NCBI GenBank assembly: GCA_024232355.1
Contig: JAAEPW010000813.1
Location: forward strand, 1-5,414
DNA: 5,414 bases
DNA from: Chloroflexota bacterium
Lineage (GTDB): Bacteria; Chloroflexota; Anaerolineae; B4-G1
Direction of reading: 5' to 3'
Shown: positions 1 through 5,414 of the stretch, in pieces
Layout: every line of letters starts with the position of its first letter
How positions within the stretch are numbered: the first letter of the stretch is position 1
Translations under genes and position numbers: made by a program
The notes under the pieces: generated by a model
What the model was told of the DNA's origin: nothing
The model's database searches: none
Seen by the model: only the letters and a program-made list of their open reading frames with translations

Positions 1-420
1 CCCCATGACCAGCGTGCCCCAGACCAAGGCCCAATACTCGGCCTTTTCTTCAAAAGTGTACTGATCCTGCTTGGGATGATCCTTGCGCAAGCCTAGATTG
101 TGCAACAGGGAGTGGATCGCCACGCGCGCGTCCTGCAAGACGGGCAACATGCTCATCCGATCCCGACGAATGAACAAGCGGTACGCAATGATCACGAGGT
201 GATAGACCGTTTGGAGCATCATGACAATGGCAGCCCAACGGTGAAAGATGCGCACACTCTCGATCCCACCCAGGGCCTCTATGCTCCACTGCGAGAAACT
301 ATTGCTAGAGTATTTTTGCACCAGGCCAGTGAGGCCCAGGAGGCCAAAGCTGAGCAAGAGTATCCCGTGCTCAATGCGTTGAGCAACGGGGAAGCGCAAA
401 TATTTACGACTCTCATTCAT
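1..420 (-). CDS. b-type cytochrome, FdnI/HydC-like (3' end beyond window)
   Basis: Reading inward from the ATG at 420 gives 140 residues with no stop before the window edge, so the C-terminal part is missing. The start is well supported: AAGGAG lies 7 nt upstream (428-433), inside the end of the cytochrome c gene, which it overlaps by 8 bp. The N-terminus has an R-x-x-H motif (R15, H18) leading into a first membrane segment (about 19-34). A second hydrophobic helix (about 58-80) carries H60 and H74. This pattern matches the di-heme cytochrome b subunits of formate dehydrogenase and NiFe hydrogenase, whose histidines bind heme b and exchange electrons with menaquinone. From about residue 81 a charged cytoplasmic-type loop follows, and the last residues (WALVWGTLVMG) begin a third helix. 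Family assignment is fairly sure. Partnership with the nine-heme protein is inferred from translational coupling. A DUF4405 or cytochrome b561 label would be equivalent. Confidence 0.83.
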   Translation of the reverse strand, partial: MNESRKYLRFPVAQRIEHGILLLSFGLLGLTGLVQKYSSNSFSQWSIEALGGIESVRIFHRWAAIVMMLQTVYHLVIIAYRLFIRRDRMSMLPVLQDARVAIHSLLHNLGLRKDHPKQDQYTFEEKAEYWALVWGTLVMG

Positions 421-1528
421 GGTGATGCTCCTTGCGACGCTGGAAAATCCGGCGGCGCACATCGGTCAGGTTGAACATGACCATCGCGCCTATCACAGCC
501 GGGACAAGTATCTTGTAAAACAGGTTGACATAGTACACCAGGGGCGCGTTCTCCTGGGTGGGCTGGTAATGGCTGAGCCAAGAGTCGGGAAAATTCGCGG
601 TGGCGTCGGGGTGACACTTTTGACACGTCTTGAGCAGATTTTCTTTGATGACCTGGCTCTCCCGGTCATCGTGCGAGCGCATATCGTGTACCCCGTGGCA
701 GTCAATACACACCGGCTTGTTCGTCTCCTGGTCTGGGGCCATCTCTTCGAACAACTCCACGGTGGTGCCATGAAAGTCAGCCACATAAGTTTCAAAGATG
801 TCGGTGCTGATGTCATAGCGCCCCATCAACTCGGGGTCAGCGTGGCAGCGTTCACAGATATTGGGGCTAAACAGGTGAAAGCCAGTGTCAGACGGCCCCT
901 CGATGATGTGTATCCCGTGGCAGTCGGTACACGTGGGGACGTCGGGGTTCTCTCCGGCCATCAAAGCCGCGCCGTGAGCGCTTTGCTCATAAAGGTTAAA
1001 GATTTGCGAGTGACAACGCTCGCACATGTGGGGAGTGCGGCTGCGCGGTTCCTCGCCAAGATGAGCAATATTGTGTACTCCGTGACAGTCCGTGCAGACG
1101 GCGGCCTCCTGGTTGCCCCCCGCCAGCGCCCTTTGATGGTCACTGTCCAGGGTGGCGTCGTACTTGTCGTGATGACAACGCAAACAAGAGGTGTAGCGTT
1201 GCATGACGTACTCGCGGCGGTTGGTCGCCGTCAGCGGCGGGTGAGGATAGCCCGTAATATCCGTGTGGCACTGCACACACGCATAGCCAGCCTCGCCGTG
1301 GACTGAATCGTAAAAGGTCTCCCGGTCAATGCTCAACCACACAAGTTCACCGGACGGGAGTTCCAACGTCATATCGGGCACCTCGTGGCACAAGAGGCAG
1401 GTCTCGTCGCTAATGCCTTGGGCCAGGGGTGCAGGCCGGGCCGAATCGGCGGCAACTGGGATGACACAAAAAATCAAAAGCGCCAACCCTACGAGACCGG
1501 TAAGCACCATGAACCGTTTTAATTTCAT
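413..1528 (-). CDS. membrane-anchored nine-heme c-type cytochrome
   Basis: This 371-residue exported protein has nine CxxCH heme c sites, with heme-ligating His at 48, 88, 119, 149, 173, 204, 229, 278 and 306. A signal peptide (KLKR, then a hydrophobic run 7-25, likely cut after A27 in PVAAD) sends it across the membrane. SxHG-type histidines (H77, H185) and H253 are candidate distal ligands, giving mostly bis-His low-potential hemes. A C-terminal helix (about 331-353) followed by RRRIFQRRK anchors it with the tail in the cytoplasm. It is probably a periplasmic or outward-facing electron conduit fed from, or feeding, the b-type cytochrome encoded next. The ATG has AAAGGG 9 nt upstream (1538-1543). 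The repeating CTDCHG/CERCH pattern suggests internal duplication. Nine c hemes plus a b-type partner match the domain content of Geobacter CbcL; other multiheme donors to terminal reductases remain possible. Heme number is certain, physiological partner is not. Confidence 0.93.
   Translation of the reverse strand: MKLKRFMVLTGLVGLALLIFCVIPVAADSARPAPLAQGISDETCLLCHEVPDMTLELPSGELVWLSIDRETFYDSVHGEAGYACVQCHTDITGYPHPPLTATNRREYVMQRYTSCLRCHHDKYDATLDSDHQRALAGGNQEAAVCTDCHGVHNIAHLGEEPRSRTPHMCERCHSQIFNLYEQSAHGAALMAGENPDVPTCTDCHGIHIIEGPSDTGFHLFSPNICERCHADPELMGRYDISTDIFETYVADFHGTTVELFEEMAPDQETNKPVCIDCHGVHDMRSHDDRESQVIKENLLKTCQKCHPDATANFPDSWLSHYQPTQENAPLVYYVNLFYKILVPAVIGAMVMFNLTDVRRRIFQRRKEHHHE
428..433 (-). 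promoter_or_regulatory. Shine-Dalgarno for the b-type cytochrome
   Basis: AAGGAG on the minus strand, 7 nt before the ATG at 420, fixes that start codon. It lies within the last codons of the upstream nine-heme cytochrome gene, and the genes overlap as ATGAATGA. Translational coupling of the two subunits is therefore likely. Confidence 0.8.
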
Positions 1529-1561
1529 CGGTCTTTACCCTTTCTGATCAAAGCTTGCAAA

Positions 1562-1567
1562 ATAATA
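1562..1567 (-). promoter_or_regulatory. candidate -10 box of the cytochrome operon
   Basis: TATTAT on the minus strand differs from TATAAT at one position and lies 34 bp before the cytochrome c ATG. This would put transcription start near 1555 with a short leader carrying the AAAGGG ribosome binding site. No good -35 hexamer is seen 16-18 bp upstream (CACAGA at 17), which would suit an activator-dependent promoter. The split inverted repeat lies exactly there. Confidence 0.45.
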
Positions 1568-1568
1568 G

Positions 1569-1610
1569 CCTTGATTACGTCCAGTCTGTGTGCGTCGAAC
1601 GTAATCAGGG
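1569..1610. promoter_or_regulatory. split inverted repeat, possible operator
   Basis: CCTTGATTACGT (1569-1580) is repeated in inverted orientation as ACGTAATCAGGG (1599-1610), 11 of 12 positions matching, with an 18-nt spacer. Arm centres are 30 bp apart, close to three helical turns, so both half-sites would face the same side of the DNA. The near arm abuts the candidate -10 box and the pair spans the -35 region of the cytochrome operon. That fits a regulator binding as two dimers or a looped dimer. No T-run follows on the minus strand, so a terminator is unlikely. The binding protein is unknown. Confidence 0.5.
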
Positions 1611-1612
1611 CA

Positions 1613-1861
1613 CTAGTTACCCAACTGTAACAATGTACAGTTGGCCAATATGAACGAATGTCTAAAAAGCAGCCTGGATCTTTCACCGATCACCAGAGCT
1701 GCGACGCCCGACGAGGCAGAAAAATTATGCCCCTGCCGACGTTCCACCAATTGTGCCTGGACGCTGATATTGGGTTGAGAACATTTCACATAGTGGCCCG
1801 CATCAAAGTTCCCTGGCGCGGCGACATTCCGAAAGATATTCATCTGATGGACGTCCAGCAT
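1613..1861 (-). pseudogene. degenerate, truncated LysR-type regulator (N-terminal HTH remnant)
   Basis: An 82-residue frame starts at an ATG with AAAGGAG 6 nt upstream and ends at TAG. It begins MLDVHQMNIF, then VAA.GNF, SQPNISVQ, E-x-x-x-G, F, SSG, AL, GE and LL. These are the landmarks of a LysR winged helix-turn-helix in the right order. A normal family member is about 300 residues; the whole effector domain is absent here. The DNA-binding motif itself is damaged: the usual AA pair between GNF and SQP is reduced to AGHYVKC and is one residue short, the LE of the recognition region reads VE, and the stretch before GE is about two residues short. The losses are in frame, so the reading frame survived. 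I infer a gene that lost its 3' part by deletion and then decayed. The family call rests on visual alignment. The alternative is an unrelated or even functional short peptide. Confidence 0.55.
1621..1644. promoter_or_regulatory. perfect 9-bp palindrome, CTGT-N8-ACAG
   Basis: CCAACTGTA (1621-1629) pairs perfectly with TACAGTTGG (1636-1644) around a 6-nt centre. The core CTGT-N8-ACAG has the geometry of the E. coli LexA box, but other dimeric regulators use similar dyads and this does not look like a gammaproteobacterium. It lies about 77 bp upstream of the predicted cytochrome transcription start and overlaps the last codons of the LysR remnant. No T-tract follows on either strand, so a regulator site is likelier than a terminator. 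Confidence 0.42.
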
Positions 1862-1908
1862 AGCTGGCTCCTTTGCCGGCACGAGTCGATGCCTGGCTCA
1901 CAGGGGCT

Positions 1909-1937
1909 ATCTTATCAGATTATCTATCAAAAAACAA
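1909..1937 (-). promoter_or_regulatory. candidate promoter of the LysR remnant
   Basis: TTGTTT (1932-1937) and TAAGAT (1909-1914) on the minus strand are separated by exactly 17 bp in an AT-rich stretch. Transcription would start near 1902, about 40 nt before the remnant's ATG. Each hexamer has two or three mismatches to the sigma-70 consensus, so the call is moderate. Its value lies in its position relative to the T-N11-A palindrome upstream. Confidence 0.4.
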
Positions 1938-1958
1938 GTGGGAAAAGTGTGATTCTGG

Positions 1959-1973
1959 ATAAGAATTTCTTAT
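1959..1973. promoter_or_regulatory. ATAAGAA-T-TTCTTAT palindrome, LysR-type box candidate
   Basis: This is a perfect 7+1+7 palindrome containing T-N11-A (1960 and 1972), the general LysR-family recognition pattern. Its centre is about 64 bp upstream of the start predicted for the LysR remnant, where autoregulating LysR proteins classically bind. It also lies just behind the radical SAM stop, but its stem is AT-only apart from one G-C pair and no T-run follows, so it is a poor terminator. Confidence 0.42.
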
Positions 1974-1975
1974 AC

Positions 1976-1991
1976 ATGAGGATTCGCTCAT
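1976..1991 (-). terminator. weak hairpin after the radical SAM gene
   Basis: ATGAG and CTCAT form a 5-bp stem with a 6-nt loop only a few bases behind the radical SAM stop. The stem is short and no U-tract follows, so it is at best a weak or factor-assisted end of the operon. It may be chance. Confidence 0.15.
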
Positions 1992-1994
1992 CTT

Positions 1995-3074
1995 TCAGTC
2001 CCCCCACCCCAACAAGTGCCGATTTCCCACGCGCACGTTGAGCAACCCGGCCTCGCGCGCTGCAGCCTCTGCATCCTGAGCGTGGCGCGCCGAGGTGCAG
2101 GGTAGATCACCTATGTAAAAGTTGGGCGCAAAGGCGAGCAGCGCGTAGGGGATGTGTGGGTTGAGCGCGGCGATAAAGCGCGCTATCTTGCCGACCTGTT
2201 CCGCGTCAACGTAACCCGGCACGAGGAGGGTGCTGGCGACGACGAGCGGCAGGTCTGGGCGTTCGCCGTGGCGCTGCGCGGCGCGCATAAAGTTTTCCTT
2301 TACTCGGTAGTTGGAAATGCCGGTCAGCGCCAGGTGCAGTTCCTCGTCAAAGGCTTTGAGATCGAATTTGATGCAGCCGCCGGTCTGCACGGCATATTTG
2401 ACGGCCGCGTCTAGTAGTTTGGGGTGCATGAGGCCGTTGGTCTCCCAGCACACGCGCACCCCTTGCCCCGCCAGATATTTCGAGGCTGCTAGCGCGTGGG
2501 GCATTTGTGAGGCCGGGTCGCCGCCAAAGTAGCACACGCAAAACGTGTACGCGTTCGCTGCCGAGGCCAGTTCGCGCGCACTGACGGTCGTGCTCGTCAT
2601 CGGCGAAACCTGGCGAAAGTGCCAGTTCTGGCAAAAGAGACAGTTGGCCGTGCAGCTCTGATAAAAGACCGCCAGGTTGTGGCAGCCCGTATGCCGGCCG
2701 CCCTCGCATACCCAGTCAGCGACACAGTTTGTGGGCAAGGGGTCGCGGTACCAGTGCAAGAGGCCGCGCGCGGGCGTTCCGGCCAGATGCAGCAATCTAC
2801 CCCCGCGCACCGTGCGCAGCCCGCAATAGCCGCGCTCCCCCTCGCCGATGACGCATTCGTTGCCGCACAGGGTGCAGCGCACGCCCTGCGCATGGCGCGG
2901 TGGTCTGGGGGGCAGGTCAAACTCCGCCCGCGACTCGGCGTGCATCGCCTCCAGGCGTGGGCGCGCGGCGGGAAATTGGTCGCGCAAACAATCGGCGCAC
3001 ACGCCAATGGCCGCCGAGATGCGCGGCGCTGCGCGCTGGCAGAGCGCGCAACTATTAGCTCCCGTCACGTTCAT
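1995..3074 (-). CDS. cysteine-rich radical SAM enzyme, PflA / AmmeMemoRadiSam-like
   Basis: This 359-residue protein has the radical SAM signature C-x3-C-x2-C at C141, C145, C148 (SCTANCLFCQNW), which binds the 4Fe-4S cluster that cleaves S-adenosylmethionine. FGGDP (183-187) is the glycine-rich SAM-contact strand; ETNG (211-214), KFDLKAF (236-242) and VPGYVD (285-290) follow as in pyruvate formate-lyase activase-like (COG1180) proteins. Ahead of the core are two extra cysteine sets, C9/C12/C26/C29 (zinc-ribbon spacing) and C67/C70/C74/C84 (CTLCGNEC...GYCGLR), then C117/C123/C131. The substrate is unknown. The frame is open to 3188, but that extension runs through endonuclease V coding DNA. 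I take the ATG at 3074, 10 nt after GGAG (3085-3088); the ATG at 3080 (spacing 4) is nearly as good. Either start overlaps the endonuclease V end by 20-26 bp, indicating coupled translation. It is the last gene of the operon. Confidence 0.85.
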   Translation of the reverse strand: MNVTGANSCALCQRAAPRISAAIGVCADCLRDQFPAARPRLEAMHAESRAEFDLPPRPPRHAQGVRCTLCGNECVIGEGERGYCGLRTVRGGRLLHLAGTPARGLLHWYRDPLPTNCVADWVCEGGRHTGCHNLAVFYQSCTANCLFCQNWHFRQVSPMTSTTVSARELASAANAYTFCVCYFGGDPASQMPHALAASKYLAGQGVRVCWETNGLMHPKLLDAAVKYAVQTGGCIKFDLKAFDEELHLALTGISNYRVKENFMRAAQRHGERPDLPLVVASTLLVPGYVDAEQVGKIARFIAALNPHIPYALLAFAPNFYIGDLPCTSARHAQDAEAAAREAGLLNVRVGNRHLLGWGD

Positions 3075-3774
3075 CCGCATCCAACTCCCCCAAAAAGACA
3101 CCCCCCTCCAGCAGCCTGCCTTTGGCATAGGCCCGCGCGCTTTGGTCCGCCCTGCGCAGAGATTCGGGGATTCTGTATCGCGACGCAAGCTCCAAAATGA
3201 TCTCTATGGCAACCTTGAGGCCGACCTTGTGCCCTGGGCTTGTAAAGACGGGCCGTGTATTGTCTTGTGTCGTCAAAACGGCTCCAACGACCTCGTTTTT
3301 ATCCTCGACCAGCAGATAACTTCCCCTTTGCTTTTCTATCTGGCCGTCGTAGCGCATCAAGGTCCGTTTTGCACAACCGATAGTGGGGACATCGGCATGC
3401 ACGCCAACCCAGCAGGCGAGGCCAAAGCGCCGTGGATGCGCGACGCCGTGCCCGTCCACGATGATCAAGTCAGGTTGAAGAGAAAGACGCTCTTGCGCCG
3501 CCTTGACCATCGCTAACAAGGGAGGCCCTTCTCTGAAGCAAAAAAACTGCGATACATAAGGGACATCCACGTTTGCAGCGCCGACAAAAGTCCCCACGAC
3601 GCCGCTCTGCCACTCGCGCGCGTCCAGCGCCACATAGGCCCTGTCCTCGACGTACTGGGCATCCAGGCTAAAGACAACGTCGCCTCGTCGCGGACGGTAG
3701 CCCGAGTTGTCGGGCGGGATCTGTACTTTTTGCGCCAGTTTTGCCTGTAGCTCGGCCAGATGCGTCTCGTTCAC
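3055..3774 (-). CDS. nfi: endonuclease V homologue (deoxyinosine repair)
   Basis: This 239-residue protein, close to the usual 220-240, belongs to the family that nicks DNA one base 3' of deoxyinosine in repair of deaminated adenine. Visible landmarks are the first metal-binding Asp (D38 in SLDAQY), PY (72-73) with FRE ending at E82, VDGHG with D107, HPRRFG with H113, and the IGCAK Lys (K136). SPGH (179-182) and RRAD..AR near 207-214 complete the pattern. All three expected acidic metal ligands are present. The wedge loop is unusual: PYVSQFFCFRE replaces the typical PYIPG(F/Y)LxFRE, keeping the strand-separating Tyr but losing the Pro-Gly. Translation starts at a GTG, 15 bp behind the DUF362 stop, with GAGAAG 5 nt upstream as a modest ribosome site. 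The 3' end overlaps the radical SAM start. Family assignment is firm; activity on inosine with the altered loop is unproven. Confidence 0.92.
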   Translation of the reverse strand: MNETHLAELQAKLAQKVQIPPDNSGYRPRRGDVVFSLDAQYVEDRAYVALDAREWQSGVVGTFVGAANVDVPYVSQFFCFREGPPLLAMVKAAQERLSLQPDLIIVDGHGVAHPRRFGLACWVGVHADVPTIGCAKRTLMRYDGQIEKQRGSYLLVEDKNEVVGAVLTTQDNTRPVFTSPGHKVGLKVAIEIILELASRYRIPESLRRADQSARAYAKGRLLEGGVFLGELDADERDGS

Positions 3775-3789
3775 AAGCGCTTCTCAAAT

Positions 3790-4905
<1,116 letters not shown>

Positions 4906-4929
4906 TAGATAATAATTCCTTGGCGTCTC

Positions 4930-4986
4930 AGAAACCAGGTTTTCAAGAACACTTGCCCTGGCAGTGCCGGGGAAAACCTGGTTTCT
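4930..4986. repeat. long-stem palindromic repeat (REP/MITE-like)
   Basis: AGAAACCAGGTTTTC (4930-4944) is perfectly complementary to GAAAACCTGGTTTCT (4972-4986), a 15-bp stem. Inside, CACTTGCC (4950-4957) and GGCAGTG (4960-4966) form a second stem with one bulged T. Each outer arm is itself nearly palindromic (AAACC-A-GGTTT), so the element is two inverted copies of a small unit. It fills the 104-bp gap between the prenyltransferase stop and the DUF362 start. No T-tract follows on the minus strand, which argues against a classical terminator, though it could slow RNA decay or transcription. A dispersed REP-like family is the likeliest explanation. Confidence 0.7.
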
Positions 4987-5009
4987 CCAGCGCAACCCGA
5001 ACAACTATG

Positions 5010-5414
5010 TCAAGCCTGGACCATGATCCGATTATAGTACTCGATCCCCGTTTCGATGTCGTCTTGATCTATTGCGGGCCAGTAGGCGCTGGCAATATAG
5101 ACACAAGCATACGCGCTCTGCCACAGCAAAAAATTACTCAGGCGTTGATCGCCGCCCGTGCGGACCATCAGGTCAACGTCTGGGAGCCCGGCCGTCCACA
5201 GGCGGGCCTCGATGGCGGCCTCGGAAATCGCATCGGGCTGTACGCCCTCGGCCAGCAAGCTGCGGATGACGTGCATCAACTCTGCCCTGCCGCCATAGTT
5301 AAAGGCCAGGTTAAAGACGCTGGGGCCATTGTCTCGCGTTAGCTCTACCGCGTCGGCCAGTTGGCGCAGGGCCTTGGGCGTCAAGTTGTCTGGCTGCCCG
5401 CTATGGACAAAGCG
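5010..5414 (-). CDS. uppS: cis-prenyltransferase, undecaprenyl diphosphate synthase family (5' end beyond window)
   Basis: The 134 C-terminal residues are visible, from RFVHSGQPDN to the TGA; the catalytic N-terminal half is outside. The enzyme condenses isopentenyl diphosphate units in cis onto farnesyl diphosphate to make the C55 carrier lipid for cell-wall synthesis. NYGGR (39-43 of the fragment), VRTGGDQRLSNFLLWQSAYA (84-103) and YWP (111-113) are the family's conserved C-terminal blocks. The two arginines of RTGGxxR that bind diphosphate are present (R85, R91). The Glu expected directly after AYA (E213 in E. coli UppS, in the metal/IPP site) is Cys here (C104, codon TGT at 5103-5105), and GGE reads GGD. 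The tail is short, ending YYNRIMVQA. Family membership is firm. The gene symbol is by homology only; a paralogue with changed activity, or an inactive copy, is possible. The TTG at 5384 is internal, not the start. Confidence 0.87.
   Translation of the reverse strand, partial: RFVHSGQPDNLTPKALRQLADAVELTRDNGPSVFNLAFNYGGRAELMHVIRSLLAEGVQPDAISEAAIEARLWTAGLPDVDLMVRTGGDQRLSNFLLWQSAYACVYIASAYWPAIDQDDIETGIEYYNRIMVQA

Noticed and set aside
419..1306. Long plus-strand open frame of 295 codons
   Set aside because: It lies entirely antisense to the nine-heme cytochrome, whose CxxCH repeats, signal peptide and anchor leave no doubt about the coding strand.
1658..2041. Plus-strand open frame of 127 codons in the intergenic stretch
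   Set aside because: No motif or convincing ribosome site was seen, its end runs into the radical SAM coding region, and most of it is antisense to the LysR-like remnant.
3075..3188. Longer N-terminus for the radical SAM protein
   Set aside because: The extra 38 residues are read from the endonuclease V gene in another frame, and a GGAG ribosome site precedes the internal ATGs at 3080 and 3074.
4930..4986. Palindrome as a rho-independent terminator of the prenyltransferase
   Set aside because: The stem is strong but no T-run follows on the minus strand, and the nested near-palindromic arms look more like a dispersed repeat.
4906..5004. Longer N-terminus for the DUF362 protein from a TTG at 5004
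   Set aside because: The extension is a translation of the palindromic repeat; family-like sequence begins at MPKVAVLRT.
5382..5384. TTG as start of a short 124-residue prenyltransferase
   Set aside because: The frame stays open to the window edge, and the upstream residues RFVHSGQPDN fit the family strand before this point, so the gene simply runs off the window.

Overview
The window looks like chromosomal DNA from an anaerobic or facultative bacterium with a respiratory multiheme cytochrome system. A Chloroflexota origin (Anaerolineae/Caldilineae-like) would fit the gene families and the GAAACCAGG/CCTGGTTTC palindromic repeat, but this is an impression from gene content, not a phylogenetic result. 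Every convincing gene reads from the minus strand, so transcription runs from high to low coordinates. No tRNA, rRNA, CRISPR array or insertion sequence was recognised.

In transcription order, the window opens inside a cis-prenyltransferase (undecaprenyl diphosphate synthase type, C-terminal 134 residues, 5414-5010). It carries a Cys where a conserved metal-binding Glu is expected. A 57-bp long-stem palindromic repeat (4930-4986) fills the gap behind it. Three tightly packed genes follow: a DUF362 protein (4905-3790), an endonuclease V homologue (3774-3055, 15 bp downstream) and a cysteine-rich PflA/AmmeMemoRadiSam-like radical SAM enzyme (about 3074-1995, overlapping the endonuclease V end). 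They look like one operon, though no shared pathway is obvious.

The AT-richer stretch 1994-1529 has no intact gene. It holds what I read as a decayed and truncated LysR-type regulator (1861-1613). This remnant keeps a good ribosome binding site, a plausible promoter and a T-N11-A palindrome centred near -64, which is the classical LysR layout. Two further dyads lie between it and the next gene: a 9-bp perfect palindrome with CTGT-N8-ACAG geometry, and a 12-bp split inverted repeat next to a candidate -10 box.

The last unit is a cytochrome operon. A secreted, membrane-anchored nine-heme c-type cytochrome (1528-413) overlaps by 8 bp a b-type cytochrome of the FdnI/HydC kind (420 to the window edge, incomplete). 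Together they resemble a two-gene version of the Geobacter CbcL architecture, a nine-heme c domain fused to a diheme b domain. A quinone-linked electron transfer module across the cytoplasmic membrane is therefore the likeliest role; direction and partner are unknown.
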